A stretch of 64,000 nt of DNA from Streptomyces puniciscabiei (GCF_006715785.1 NZ_VFNX01000001.1:3734501-3798500); one strand, 5' to 3'. Positions 50,079-60,306 are shown, numbered from the stretch's first letter. A program made the numbers and translations. The notes: generated from the letters alone by a model not told the origin.

Positions 50079-50235
50079 GGTTTCTCCCGGCGTTGCTGCA
50101 TGTCACCTTGTGGGTGCATACCGTAGCCCCTCGGTCGGACATCATGTCCGGGAACCGAGAAAACGTACGCCGGGAAAACGCGCGGGCCGCGCGAGAAGTT
50201 CCCGCGCGGCCCCACATGCCGTCAAAAACCGCCGC

Positions 50236-51453
50236 TCAGGCGGCGCTTCCGGCGGTCCAGGCGCTCCAGGACATGTTCCAGCCGTTCAGGCCGTTGTCCG
50301 GGGATACCGACGTGTCCGGGGAGTTCTTCACGACGACGACGTCCCCGATGAGCGAGTTGTCGTAGAACCACTTGGCAGGCGTGGCGCCCTGCGCGCCCTG
50401 CACATCGGCCAGGCCGACGCAGCCGTGGCTGGTGCCCTCGCGGCCGAAGGGCGGATTGCCCTTGTCGTACCAGTAGTTGCCGTGGATGAAGGTGCCGGAG
50501 TCCGTCAGGCGCATCGCATGCGGCACGTCAGGGATGTCGTACTCGCCGCCGAGGCCGACCGTCCGGCTGTCCATGCGGGTCTGGGTGAACTTCTCGGAGA
50601 TCACCATCTGCCCGTTGTAGGTGGTGTGCTGCGGGCTTCCGGTGGAGATCGGAATCGACCTGACCGTCCTGCCGTCCCGCACCACGGTCATGGTCTGGGT
50701 GTGGGCGTCGACCGTGGAGACCTGCGACCGCCCGATGGTGAAGGAGACGGTCTTCTTCTGCACCCCGTAGACGCCGTGCGCGCCCTGGACCCCGTCCAGG
50801 TCGATCTTCATCGTGACCTTGGAGCCGGCCTTCCAGTAGTCCTGCGGCCGGAAGTCCAGGCGCCGGTCCCCGAACCAGTGCCCGACCACCTGCTGACCGC
50901 TGCTGGAGCCGATAGTGATGTGCGACTGCACGGCCTTCTTGTCGGTGATCGACTTGTCGAACGTGAACGACACCGGCATCCCCACCCCGACCGTGGTGCC
51001 GTTGTCCGGCGTGTAGGTACCGATGAAGCTGTTCGCCGACGTCACCGTGGTGAAGATGGAGTTGGCCGCCGCGGTCCGCCCGTCGGCGTCCTTCGCGGTC
51101 GCGTCTATCTGGTACTTCGTCCCGCGCTCCAGCTGCTGCTTCGGCTTCCAGCTGCTGCCGTCCGCCGAGATCGCCCCGGCCACGGCCTGCCCCGTCCCTG
51201 ACACGGTCATCTTCACGTCGGTCAGCTTTCCGCCGCTGACCCTCACGCCGGTCGCGTTGATGGACGCGTCGGTCGAGCCGTCCTTGGCGGAGATGAGGAT
51301 CCTCGCCGTCGACGTCTTGGGGGAGTTCTTGCCGCCCTTGCCGTCGTCAGTGGCGTTGGCGCTGCCACCGCACGCGGTAAGGGTGAGGCTGCCGACCAGC
51401 AGGGCGGCACAGGCCCCCAGTACGCGCCGCGCTGCAATGTCCGGCGTTGTCAC
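50236..51453 (-). CDS. L,D-transpeptidase lipoprotein
   Basis: 405 residues. Lipobox LTLTACGG near residue 30, two Ig-like domains (about 45-255) and a YkuD catalytic domain (about 258-380) with SGTFIHGNYW and SHGCVGLADV (nucleophile Cys). It forms 3-3 crosslinks in peptidoglycan at the outer membrane face. The GTG start at 51453 gives the expected lipoprotein signal; it is preceded by GGAGCAGCCC. Confidence 0.94.
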   Translation of the reverse strand: MTTPDIAARRVLGACAALLVGSLTLTACGGSANATDDGKGGKNSPKTSTARILISAKDGSTDASINATGVRVSGGKLTDVKMTVSGTGQAVAGAISADGSSWKPKQQLERGTKYQIDATAKDADGRTAAANSIFTTVTSANSFIGTYTPDNGTTVGVGMPVSFTFDKSITDKKAVQSHITIGSSSGQQVVGHWFGDRRLDFRPQDYWKAGSKVTMKIDLDGVQGAHGVYGVQKKTVSFTIGRSQVSTVDAHTQTMTVVRDGRTVRSIPISTGSPQHTTYNGQMVISEKFTQTRMDSRTVGLGGEYDIPDVPHAMRLTDSGTFIHGNYWYDKGNPPFGREGTSHGCVGLADVQGAQGATPAKWFYDNSLIGDVVVVKNSPDTSVSPDNGLNGWNMSWSAWTAGSAA

Positions 51454-51648
51454 GGGCTGCTCCAGGTTCGTGTGATGTGCGTGATCCGTTCCAGTGCGTG
51501 AGGAAAGAGGGCACTGGCGCCCGGAAAGGTTCCCTCCCACTCCTGTGAACCGCCATCACGTGACAGAACCGCGACAATTCGCGTCCGGCGGACGGTCCAC
51601 CCCGACCACAGCCCACCGCGCCCCGCCGTCCGCCCCCGCCCGCACCCC

Positions 51649-52674
51649 CTACCTCGCTCCGTACAACTCCCCGTACGACGGCCACACTCCACCGGGCCCG
51701 TCGACCGACTCGGCTGCGCGGACGCCCCGCACGATCGCGCGCGTCACGACATCCGCACCGGCCGCGAGGATGCCGTTGAGCTCCAGCGGGTGCTCGGCGA
51801 GAGCGCGCGTGCCGGTCGCGAGGGCGAACACCGTGTCGCCGTCGTTCATGAGGTGGACCGGCCGTACGGCGCGCGCGATCCCGTCGTGCGCCGTGCCCGC
51901 CAGCTTCTGCGCCTGCGCCTTGGAGAGGTGCGCGTCGGTCGCGACCACCGCCAACGTCGTGTTGAGCGGAGGCGGCGCGTTCTTGGCGGCTGTTTCGTCG
52001 AGGCGCCGGCACGCGGCCTCGTGCACGCGCTCCCCGGGATACTCCACTCGCCCCTGACTCAACTCCCCGTACAGCGCCCCCGTCTCCGGCTCGATCACCG
52101 ACCCCGCGGCGTTCACGACCACGAGCGCGGCCACGGTGATTCCCGAGTCCAGCACCGTGCTCGCGGTGCCCACGCCGCCCTTGATCCGTCCCGCCGCGGC
52201 GCCCGTCCCGGCCCCGACGCAGCCCTCCGCCACCCGACCACCCGGCGTGCTCACCGCCGCGGCCTCCACCGCCGTGCGCCCGGTCGCCGCGTCCGGCCGC
52301 GCGCCGAAGTTCCCTCCGCGCCCCAGGTCGAAGACGCACGCGGCGGGCACGACCGGCACGACATGCCCCGGGTCCGGGCCCACCCGCACTCCGCGCCCCC
52401 GCTCCTCCAGCCAGGCCATCACGCCGGACGCCGCGTCGAGCCCGTACGCGCTGCCACCGGTCAGGACCACGGCATCGACCCGCTGCACCACGTTCCGCGG
52501 ATCGAGCGCGTCGGTCTCCCTGGTGCCGGGGCCGCCGCCGCGCACGTCCACGGCGGCGACCGCGCCGCCCTCCGGAGCGAGCACGACCGTGGTGCCGGTG
52601 AGCCGGCCGTCTCCGCGGAGGGTGGCGTGCCCCACCCGCACCCCGGCGACGTCCGTGATTGCGTCAACTGTCAT
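51649..52674 (-). CDS. P1-family (DmpA-like) peptidase
   Basis: 341 residues of the S58/N-terminal-nucleophile family: N-terminal ITDVAGVRVGHATL, GGSAYGLDAASGVMAWLEE, GRGGNFGARPDA, and the autocleavage-type region APPPLNTTLAVVATDAHLSK (the Thr/Ser nucleophile region). Members are aminopeptidases or D-amidases. The ATG at 52674 matches the conserved N terminus. Confidence 0.9.
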   Translation of the reverse strand: MTVDAITDVAGVRVGHATLRGDGRLTGTTVVLAPEGGAVAAVDVRGGGPGTRETDALDPRNVVQRVDAVVLTGGSAYGLDAASGVMAWLEERGRGVRVGPDPGHVVPVVPAACVFDLGRGGNFGARPDAATGRTAVEAAAVSTPGGRVAEGCVGAGTGAAAGRIKGGVGTASTVLDSGITVAALVVVNAAGSVIEPETGALYGELSQGRVEYPGERVHEAACRRLDETAAKNAPPPLNTTLAVVATDAHLSKAQAQKLAGTAHDGIARAVRPVHLMNDGDTVFALATGTRALAEHPLELNGILAAGADVVTRAIVRGVRAAESVDGPGGVWPSYGELYGAR

Positions 52675-52711
52675 GGGGGCCAGTCTCGCCCGCCGAGGCG
52701 CCCTGGGGCAG

Positions 52712-53950
52712 TCAGCCGGCCGGAGCGGTGGCGCTCGCCGCACGCTCCCGGCCGGCCGTGCGCGCCGTCAGCGTCACCCCGACCGCCACCGCGGACGCGC
52801 ACACCAGCCCCGTCGCGAACACCGCCCAGTCGCCCAGGAAGGTGCAGCAGATCACCAGCAGCGCCGTGGCCGGCAGCACCAGTTGCTGGGCGATGCCGAC
52901 CTTGAAGTGCCGCGAGTGGAGCGCCCAGACGGTGATCAGATACAGCGCCGTGGGCAGTGTCACGGCCGCCGACGCGGACAGCGTGGAGATGTGGGTCCTG
53001 CCGACCGCGTGCTCCACGGTCACCTCCAGGCCCGCGCCGATCGCCGCGGCCGAGGCGAAGATCAGGTAGTGGCCGTAACCCCACAGGAACGCCTGACCAT
53101 GGGCACGGAGGTGACCGTGGATGGGCACCACGAAGTAGATCCACCACGCGGAGAAGACGATCAGGAGTCCGCCCGCCGCGATCGGCAGCAGCTCGCCCAG
53201 CGCGTTGTGCTCGTCGAAGGCCCCCTTCACGGCGACCGTCGCCGAGGCGACCGTCTCGCCGAGCACGATGATGGTGAACAGGCCGTACCGCTCGGCGATG
53301 TGATGCGAATGCCAGGACGTCTCGTGGTGCTTCTCGGCGAACAGCGGCACGCACATCTCCGCGATCGCCATCACCAGGAACACCCAGGGCCGCGCGGGTC
53401 CGGGCAGCAGCAGCAGTCCCAGCCAGCCGACCTGGCACAGGAGCACGCCGCACGCGTACCGCAACGCCACGGTCCGCTCGGCGCCCTCGGCCGAACGCGC
53501 GGCTCTCAGCCACTGCGTGGCCATCGCCAGCCGCATGATCAGGTAGCCGAGCCAGACCACCAGGTAGTCGTGGTGCTGGAAGGCCCGCGAGATGCCGGCG
53601 GCCAGCACCAGGACGCCGGCGATCTGCACCAGGGTGACCACCCGGTAGAGCACGTCGTCGTTGTCGTACGCCGAGGCGAACCAGGTGAAGTTCATCCAGG
53701 CCCACCAGATGGCGAAGAACTGCATCGCGTAGTTGAGGATTCCGTCGCCCGCGTGGCCCTCGGCGACGGCGTGCACCAGTTGCACGCCCGCCTGCGCGAT
53801 CGCCACGACGAAGCACAGGTCGAAGAAGAGCTCCAGAGGCGAGGAGACCCGGTGCGCCTCGTCGCGCCCGCGCGCGACGAGGCGTCGCAGAGGCCCGGAG
53901 GACTGGGGTGCGCCCGAGGAGGTGGGCGCCGGAGCGGAACTCGACGTCAT
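52712..53950 (-). CDS. ltrA: Low-temperature-requirement A (LtrA) family membrane protein
   Basis: 412 residues with 10-12 membrane segments and the LtrA signatures SSPLELFFDLCFVVAIAQAG, FAIWWAWMNFTWFASAYDND, HHIAERYGLFTIIVLGETV. Function in the family is unsettled. It is divergent from the small acidic protein gene. Confidence 0.93.
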   Translation of the reverse strand: MTSSSAPAPTSSGAPQSSGPLRRLVARGRDEAHRVSSPLELFFDLCFVVAIAQAGVQLVHAVAEGHAGDGILNYAMQFFAIWWAWMNFTWFASAYDNDDVLYRVVTLVQIAGVLVLAAGISRAFQHHDYLVVWLGYLIMRLAMATQWLRAARSAEGAERTVALRYACGVLLCQVGWLGLLLLPGPARPWVFLVMAIAEMCVPLFAEKHHETSWHSHHIAERYGLFTIIVLGETVASATVAVKGAFDEHNALGELLPIAAGGLLIVFSAWWIYFVVPIHGHLRAHGQAFLWGYGHYLIFASAAAIGAGLEVTVEHAVGRTHISTLSASAAVTLPTALYLITVWALHSRHFKVGIAQQLVLPATALLVICCTFLGDWAVFATGLVCASAVAVGVTLTARTAGRERAASATAPAG

Positions 53951-54102
53951 GCCTCTCAGCACAGCAGAAAAGCGGGCGGGAGGCCTTGTGAAGACCACTG
54001 CGGACAAGAAGACCACTGCAGACAGTGGCCGCGGTCACGAGCGGCCCCCACGCGGGCGGCGGACGCCCAGGGGCGCGTGCAGAGGGGCCGTACCCTTGAG
54101 GC

Positions 54103-54279
54103 ATGAGCACCGCCCCCGCACCCGGCTCCCGCGACCCGAAGCCCGCGCTGGTCTTCGACGACCCGCTGGACCAGCAGACCTCGGACGACACCGATCGCGG
54201 CTGGGGCGAGCGCACGGACGGCGACAGTGCAGCCGACCTGAAGCGCTTCCTGGACGAGAAGCCGCCGCACCACCTCTGA
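54103..54279 (+). CDS. Small acidic hypothetical protein
   Basis: 58 residues, soluble and rich in Asp/Pro: ALVFDDPLDQQTSDDTDRGW, DSAADLKRFLDEKPPHHL. The DRGWGER...LxRFLxEKPPHH pattern is common to a small Streptomyces protein family of unknown role. It is divergent from ltrA and convergent with mscL (19-bp gap). Confidence 0.75.
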   Translation: MSTAPAPGSRDPKPALVFDDPLDQQTSDDTDRGWGERTDGDSAADLKRFLDEKPPHHL

Positions 54280-54298
54280 GCCGCCCGCGGCGGCGCGG

Positions 54299-54757
54299 CT
54301 AGCGCTCGTCGTGTCCCGATCCACGCTGTGCGACCAGCGCGTCGCGGATCTCCTTGAGCACCTCCAGCTCGGTCACCTCGATGACCTCCTTGGTGCCCTC
54401 CCGTGCCGCCTTGCGGGCCGCCTGGCGCGCCAGGTACTTCGACATCGGCAGGATCATGAGGAAGTAGACGACGGCTGCGGTGATCAAGAAATTCAGCGTG
54501 GCGCCGAGCACGGAGCCCCACATCAGCTGGATGCCGTGGGTTTTTGTGCAGGAGGAGGTCAGGCACGAGCTGTAGCTGTCCAGGCTCTGCGTGCCGATCG
54601 CTCCGACCACCGGGTTGATGACCCCCTTGACCACCGAGTTCACGATGTTCGTGAAGGCCGCGCCGATGACCACCGCGACTGCCAGATCGACGACGTTGCC
54701 GCGCATCAGGAAGGCCTTGAAGCCCTGCCAGACGCTCGCTTCCTTCTGCTTGCTCAC
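54299..54757 (-). CDS. mscL: Large-conductance mechanosensitive channel MscL
   Basis: 152 residues. N-terminal QGFKAFLMRGNVVDLAVAVV (TM1 with the RGNVVDLAVAVVIGAAF signature), a short periplasmic loop with two Cys, TM2 (LGATLNFLITAAVVYFLMIL) and a charged C-terminal helix. It releases solutes at hypo-osmotic shock. The GTG start at 54757 follows CGAGGTGAG context. Confidence 0.96.
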   Translation of the reverse strand: MSKQKEASVWQGFKAFLMRGNVVDLAVAVVIGAAFTNIVNSVVKGVINPVVGAIGTQSLDSYSSCLTSSCTKTHGIQLMWGSVLGATLNFLITAAVVYFLMILPMSKYLARQAARKAAREGTKEVIEVTELEVLKEIRDALVAQRGSGHDER

Positions 54758-54910
54758 CTCGGGGACTCTCCTCGCATGCACAGGGTGTGGAACCAAACGC
54801 TCCGCAACCTACGACACGGTGTGGCCATGGTGTCCAGTCCCGCCGTTCGACCGAGCGGTGTGACAGCAGTCCGCGGAGAAAGCGTCCGAGCCGGTTCAGC
54901 ACGGCGTCGA

Positions 54911-55549
54911 TCAGCACAGCGTCACCGCCAGGCGCGCCGTCGCGCTCGCGCCGACGAGCTTGGCCGCCGTGCCACGCGGCACCGACAGCACGACCAGCGC
55001 CCCGCTCTCGGCCGCCTCCGCCGGCGGCTCGGGCACCTCGGTCACCCGCACACCGCGCGCGAGCACCCGCGCGACGCCTCCGGCCGCCGGGTCCCCGGCG
55101 GCGATGACGTCGACGCGGTCGCCGGGCCGCAGGAGCCGGACGGTGGCCGCGTCGGCGATCCGCACGGGCGCCGTCACCACCTCCACGGCCGCATGCCGGC
55201 GTACGGGCACCGTGGCCGGGTGCGCCCGGGCCCGCTCCGCAGGTTGCGGTCCGGCGCCCGTGCGCGGCCCCGCGGCGACGAGCGCGGCCGCGGTCACCGC
55301 GAGGCCGGCCGCGATGGCCCGCCTGCGGTGCCGTACGAGCCGCTGCAGTTGATACCGCCCGCCGCGCACCCGCACCGGAGGGAACTGCGGCACCTCACAG
55401 GTCGCCGGGGCGTCCGTGCCCAGCGGACGCGGAAGCCGGACGGGAAGCGGGGAAAAGGGAGGCGGGGAAACGGGCGGCGGGGAAAGAGGAGAGGGCGAGG
55501 GCGGAGTGGGAGACGGGTTCAAGGACGGGGACAGAGGCACGGAAATCAC
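54911..55549 (-). CDS. SAF-domain (CpaB/RcpC-like) protein
   Basis: 212 residues. A long Pro/Ser-rich N terminus (about 1-45), a membrane helix (about 78-94) and an extracytoplasmic SAF domain (about 108-205; VRIADAATVRLLRPGDRVDV). Family members assemble Flp/tad pili, but no tad genes are nearby, so a different envelope role is likely. Confidence 0.8.
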   Translation of the reverse strand: MISVPLSPSLNPSPTPPSPSPLSPPPVSPPPFSPLPVRLPRPLGTDAPATCEVPQFPPVRVRGGRYQLQRLVRHRRRAIAAGLAVTAAALVAAGPRTGAGPQPAERARAHPATVPVRRHAAVEVVTAPVRIADAATVRLLRPGDRVDVIAAGDPAAGGVARVLARGVRVTEVPEPPAEAAESGALVVLSVPRGTAAKLVGASATARLAVTLC

Positions 55550-55686
55550 CGCCTGCGACGAGGAATTCGGCTTGCGATGCCACGATGAGGCCTCGCGCCG
55601 AATCCCGCCGCAGCCGGTGGATCACCGACGGTTTGTGGACAACCCGCTCACTCGAACGAGAAATTCCGGAACTTCCCGTGCCTGTG

Positions 55687-56520
55687 TCACGGCAGCTCGA
55701 AGCCCGGATCCATGCCGCCGAGCGCGTCCACGCAGAGACAGTCCCGCGCCCCGGTCTCCGGCAGTGCCGCCACCGCGTCGAACAGCACGCCCCGCAGCCG
55801 GTCCACATTGGCCGCGAACACCCGCAGCACCTCCTCGTGCGAGACGCCCTCACCGGTCTCGGCACCGGCATCGAGGTCGGTGACCAGGGTCAGCGACGTG
55901 TAGCACAGCTGAAGTTCCCGGGCGAGCGCCGCTTCCGGGTGACCGGTCATGCCCACGACCGACCAGCCCTGGGCCCGGTGCCACAACGATTCGGCACGCG
56001 TCGAGAAGCGCGGTCCCTCGACCACGACCAGCGTGCCGCCGTCCACCGGCTCCCAGTCCCGCCCCCGGGCGGCCTTCAGCGCGGCAGCCCGTCCGGTGGG
56101 GCAGTAGGGGTCGGCCATGGAGACGTGCACGACGTTCGGCACGGTGCCGTCGGGCAGCGGCAACCCGTCGAAGTACGACTGTGCCCGGGACTTCGTACGG
56201 TCCACGAACTGGTCCGGCACGAGCAGGGTGCCGGGGCCGTACTCGGGCTGCAGGCCGCCCACCGCGCACGGGCCGAGGACCTGCCGGACGCCGACCGAGC
56301 GCAGCGCCCACAGATTGGCGCGGTAGTTGATGCGGTGCGGCGGCAGGTGGTGGCCGCGGCCGTGCCGGGGCAGGAAGGCGACCCGCCGGCCGGCGACCTC
56401 GCCGAGGAAGAGGGAGTCGCTGGGCGGCCCGTAAGGGGTGTCGACCTGGACCTCGGTCACGTCGTCGAGGAACGAGTAGAAGCCCGAACCGCCTATTACG
56501 CCGATCTCTGCGTTCGCCAT
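55687..56520 (-). CDS. mtnP: S-methyl-5'-thioadenosine phosphorylase
   Basis: 277 residues of the PNP/UDP phosphorylase class: IGVIGGSGFYSF, LPRHGRGHHLPPHRINYRAN (phosphate/ribose site), LGPCAVGGLQPEYGPGTLLV, GPRFSTRAESLWHR and VGMTGHPEAALARELQLCY. It cleaves methylthioadenosine in methionine salvage. The ATG at 56520 aligns with the family start. Confidence 0.93.
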   Translation of the reverse strand: MANAEIGVIGGSGFYSFLDDVTEVQVDTPYGPPSDSLFLGEVAGRRVAFLPRHGRGHHLPPHRINYRANLWALRSVGVRQVLGPCAVGGLQPEYGPGTLLVPDQFVDRTKSRAQSYFDGLPLPDGTVPNVVHVSMADPYCPTGRAAALKAARGRDWEPVDGGTLVVVEGPRFSTRAESLWHRAQGWSVVGMTGHPEAALARELQLCYTSLTLVTDLDAGAETGEGVSHEEVLRVFAANVDRLRGVLFDAVAALPETGARDCLCVDALGGMDPGFELP

Positions 56521-56619
56521 GACCAGCACACTAGCGGGCCGTGAAACCGTGGGGGAGCGGTGCCGGAGAGCACCGAGGACCCCGCCGTCGTACGACGGCA
56601 GGGTCCGGGGAGGCAGAGG

Positions 56620-56922
56620 TCAGGCCGCGGAGCTGCTGGCGGAGCTCGAGGAGGAGGACGACGAGGCCGGCTTCGAGTCGGACGAGGACGAGCCGGACGA
56701 CGACGTGCTCGACGACTTCGACGCCGGGCTGCTGCTCGACGTGGAACCGCGGGAATCGTTGCGGTAGAAGCCCGAGCCCTTGAAGACGATGCCGACCGCG
56801 GAGAACACCTTCTTCAGGCGGCCCTTGCAGTTGGGGCACTCCGTCAGGGCGTCGTCGGTGAACTTCTGCACCGCCTCGAGGCCCTCGCCGCACTCGGTGC
56901 ACTGGTACTGGTAGGTCGGCAC
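56620..56922 (-). CDS. FmdB-type zinc-ribbon protein
   Basis: 100 residues. The zinc ribbon at about 1-45 has CTECGE and CPNCKG cysteine pairs and PTYQYQCTECGEGLE, as in FmdB/regulatory zinc ribbons. The C-terminal 50 residues are nearly all Ser/Ala/Lys (low complexity). The start is GTG at 56922. Confidence 0.9.
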   Translation of the reverse strand: MPTYQYQCTECGEGLEAVQKFTDDALTECPNCKGRLKKVFSAVGIVFKGSGFYRNDSRGSTSSSSPASKSSSTSSSGSSSSDSKPASSSSSSSSASSSAA

Positions 56923-56989
56923 TGTGTTCCTCCTGGCACTCTCACTCAATGAGTGCTAACGACGAACCATAGTGACGTATTCCGGGGGA

Positions 56990-58306
56990 TCAGTCCACCG
57001 CCACCGGCACGCGGTGACCGACGCCACGTGCGACGGTGCGGTTCTGCCCCCGCGCGACCAGCCGGGACCGCAGCGCCAGCAGGGTCGCCAGCGCGAGCAC
57101 CGTGCCGGCCATCGGCACCAGGAATCCGGCGCCGTCCCACAGCCGGTCCTCCAGCTGTCCGGCGACCGTGACGGCGGCCGCCTGCCCGAGCGCGACCGCA
57201 CCGGTCAGCCAGGTGAAGGCCTCCGTGCGGGCGCCGGCCGGGACCAGGCCCTCGACCAGCGTGTACCCGGTGATCAGCGCGGGCGCGATGCACATGCCGA
57301 CCAGCAGGCCGAGCCCGGCCAGCAGCAGGACCGAGTGCGCCGTCCACAGGGCGGACGCGACGATCGCGAGCGCCGTGTAGCCGACGACCAGGCGGTGCTG
57401 CGGGGCGGTCTTCCAGGCGATCGCGCCACAGACGATGCCGGACAGCATGTTGCCGGCGGCGAAGACGCCGTACAGGACGCCGTTCAGGCCGGGCTGGCCG
57501 ATCGACTCGGTGAACGCCGCCAGCGCCACCTGCATGCCGCCGAAGACGGACCCGATGCCCAGGAAGGTCACGACCAGCACCCGCACGCCCGGCACGCGGA
57601 GCGCGGAGGCGTGCTTCACGCGCGCGTGCCCGCTCTCCCCGGTCACCGGCGGCTGTGTGCCCTTCTGCGCGGCGAACAGCAGACCGCCGACGAGGGTCAG
57701 CGCGCCCTCGGTGACCAGGCCTGCCGCCGGGGTCACCGCGGTGCACAGCGCGGTCGCCAGCAGCGGGCCGAAGACGAAGGTCAGCTCGTCCGTGACCGAC
57801 TCGAACGCCGCGGCGGTGGCCATCAGGGGCGAACCCTGCAGCTTCACGCCCCAGCGTGCACGCACCATGGGGCCGACCTGCGGCACCGAGGCGCCGGTCG
57901 GTACGGCCGCCAGGAACAGCGCCCACAGGGGGGCGTGCGCCAGTGCGAGCGCGGTCAGCGACAGACCGGACAGCGTGTGCACCACCACGCCGGGGACCAG
58001 CACGGCGCGCTGGCCGTAGCGGTCGGCGAGGCGTCCGCTGTACGGCGCGAACAGCGCCATGGAGACGCCGGTGGCGGCCGCGGCGGCACCCGCGGCGCCG
58101 TACGAGCCGGTGGTGTGCTGGACGAGCAGCACGATGGAGATGGTGAGCATCGCGAACGGCTGGCGCGCCGCGAAGCCGGGGAGCAGGAAGGTCCAGGCGC
58201 CGCGGGTGCGCAGCAGCTGTCCGTACCCCGGGCGGGGCGAGGCCGGCGAGGTCTGCTCCGGTTCGGAGACCTTCTCCGGTTCGATGGTGCTGACCGTGGA
58301 TCCCAC
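56990..58306 (-). CDS. MFS transporter
   Basis: 438 residues, about 12 membrane helices with MFS loops (APYSGRLADRYGQRAVLVPG) and a charged N terminus (EPEKVSEPEQTSPASPRPG). The family is close to the DHA1-like exporters of unknown substrate. The GTG at 58306 has GAAAGG upstream; other upstream starts give no homology. Confidence 0.87.
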   Translation of the reverse strand: MGSTVSTIEPEKVSEPEQTSPASPRPGYGQLLRTRGAWTFLLPGFAARQPFAMLTISIVLLVQHTTGSYGAAGAAAAATGVSMALFAPYSGRLADRYGQRAVLVPGVVVHTLSGLSLTALALAHAPLWALFLAAVPTGASVPQVGPMVRARWGVKLQGSPLMATAAAFESVTDELTFVFGPLLATALCTAVTPAAGLVTEGALTLVGGLLFAAQKGTQPPVTGESGHARVKHASALRVPGVRVLVVTFLGIGSVFGGMQVALAAFTESIGQPGLNGVLYGVFAAGNMLSGIVCGAIAWKTAPQHRLVVGYTALAIVASALWTAHSVLLLAGLGLLVGMCIAPALITGYTLVEGLVPAGARTEAFTWLTGAVALGQAAAVTVAGQLEDRLWDGAGFLVPMAGTVLALATLLALRSRLVARGQNRTVARGVGHRVPVAVD

Positions 58307-58587
58307 GGCCCGTGCCTTTCTGCCGCCTGGTAGCGCGGGCCCCGTGCGGGCCCGGGCGCCGAGAGCTGTCCTCTTGCGCGGACTGCGGTAGATACCGGCG
58401 CCCACTGGGGGGTGGGGGGCGTCACGGCCGCCATACGGTCGCGCCAGCTCTGCGTCAGGCAGAGTTGGTTCGATCAGGGTGCGCCTTCATGGTACAGGGA
58501 TCATCGGCTTGCACGGCTGTGAAAATGAGCACCACGCGCGCCGGTAACCTGGGATTTCATGGGGCGTGAGCCGCCCGAAACGCGCCC

Positions 58588-60093
58588 TTAACGCGCGCCG
58601 CCCGCTCCGTTCAGGCCCAGCCAGCCGGCCAGCTTGCCGCCGTGCGCGACGGCGCGCAGACGTCGTTCCGCCGCGTCGCGGACCGGGTCGGTGGCGACGA
58701 CGAGCAGTTCGTCGCCCCACCGCAGCACTGTGGTGGGGAGCGGAACAAACGATTTTTCATCGCGGACGACCAAGGTGACGGCAGCACCGGGCGGCAGGCG
58801 CAGCTCGTTGACCTCCACGCCGTGCATCCGCGAGCCCTCGGGGATCGTCACGGACAGCAGATGTCCGCGCAGCCGCTCCAGGGGCGCCGACTCGATGCCG
58901 AGGTCGGCGGCCTCGCCCGCCTCGCCCAGGCGCAGCGTGCGGGCCAGCCAGGGCAGCGTCGGCCCCTGCACGAGGGTGTAGACCACGACCAGCACGAAGA
59001 CGATGTTGAAGATGCGGCGGCTGCCGATGACGCCGTTCACCATCGGGATGGTCGCCAGGATGATGGGCACGGCGCCGCGCAGTCCCGCCCACGACATCAG
59101 GCTCTGCTCCTGCCACGGCACCCGGAACGGCGCCAGGCTGAGCACCACGCTCAGCGGCCGGGCCACCATGGTCAGGACCAGGCCGATCACCAGGGCGGGC
59201 CAGACGTCGTCGCCCAGCTCGTGCGGGGTGACCAGCAGGCCGAGCAGGACGAACATGCCGATCTGGGCGATCCACCCGAGTCCCTCGGCGAAGCCGCGCG
59301 TGGCCGGCCAGTGCGGGAGTTTGGCGTTGCCGAGCATCATCGAGGCCAGATAGACGGCCAGGAAGCCGCTGCCGTGGCCCAGCGCGCCGGCGGCGTACGC
59401 GGTCACGGCGATCGCCATGACCGCGATCGGGTAGAGGCCGGAGGCGGGCAGGGCCACGTGCTTGAGCCCCCACGAGCCGAACCAGCCCACCGCGAGCCCT
59501 ATGGCCGCGCCGATGGCCAGCTCCAGGGCTATCTCGCCCAGCAGGACGTACCAGTGCTCGACCGGTCCGGCCGTGCAGAAGGCGACGACCAGGATGACCA
59601 CCGGGGCGTCGTTGAAGCCGGACTCCGCCTCCAGCGTGCCCGTCACGCGCGCGGGGAGGGGAACTCTGCGCAGCACCGAGAAGACCGCCGCCGCGTCCGT
59701 CGACGACACCACCGCGCCGATGATGAGCGCCTGCCGCCACTCCAGCCCGACCAGGTAGTGCGCACCTGTCGCCGTGACGCCCACGCTCACGGCCACGCCG
59801 AGGGTCGCCAGGACCGACGCGGACGACAGGACCGGCCTGATCTCCTTCCACTTCGTGCCGAGACCGCCCTCGGCGAGGATCACGACCAGCGCGGCGTAGC
59901 CCATGACCTGGGTCAGCGCGGCGCTGTTGAAGTGGATGTGCCCGATGCCGTCCTGGCCCATGAGGATGCCGATCCCCAGGTAGACGAGCAGGCTGGGGAG
60001 CCCGCTGCGGGAGGAGATCCGCACGGCCGCGACGGCGACGAGCAGGACCAGCGAGCAGACGAGCAGGAGCTGGTTGAGATGGTGGACGGTCAG
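58588..60093 (-). CDS. CPA1-type potassium/proton antiporter with TrkA-C domain
   Basis: 501 residues. 12-13 membrane segments (about 8-385; GAVVSSTDAAAVFSVLRRVP, ESGFNDAPVVILVV) and a cytosolic TrkA-C domain (about 405-475; HGVEVNELRLPPGAAVTLVV). It exchanges K+ or Na+ for H+. I prefer a CTG start at 60093: GGAGG lies 8 bp upstream and the added residues (LTVHHLNQLLLVCSLVLLVA) complete the first helix; a GTG at 60024 would cut it. Confidence 0.88.
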   Translation of the reverse strand: MTVHHLNQLLLVCSLVLLVAVAAVRISSRSGLPSLLVYLGIGILMGQDGIGHIHFNSAALTQVMGYAALVVILAEGGLGTKWKEIRPVLSSASVLATLGVAVSVGVTATGAHYLVGLEWRQALIIGAVVSSTDAAAVFSVLRRVPLPARVTGTLEAESGFNDAPVVILVVAFCTAGPVEHWYVLLGEIALELAIGAAIGLAVGWFGSWGLKHVALPASGLYPIAVMAIAVTAYAAGALGHGSGFLAVYLASMMLGNAKLPHWPATRGFAEGLGWIAQIGMFVLLGLLVTPHELGDDVWPALVIGLVLTMVARPLSVVLSLAPFRVPWQEQSLMSWAGLRGAVPIILATIPMVNGVIGSRRIFNIVFVLVVVYTLVQGPTLPWLARTLRLGEAGEAADLGIESAPLERLRGHLLSVTIPEGSRMHGVEVNELRLPPGAAVTLVVRDEKSFVPLPTTVLRWGDELLVVATDPVRDAAERRLRAVAHGGKLAGWLGLNGAGGAR

Positions 60094-60306
60094 CGGCGTT
60101 TCCTCCCCTGAGATCTCCGGTTACTTCGTTACCTTACCTAACTCTTGACGCTTTCTTGACGCTCGCCGAGGCAAGATCGAACGCCCGTGCGCGCTTGTTC
60201 CCGACTCCGCGTCAAGCGGGACAGGGCCCTGCGCCTATGGTTGCTCCAGCGCTCATTCAAAGTCACAGCCCGACCTGCCGCTCGCGTTAGGACAGCAAGG
60301 ACAGCG

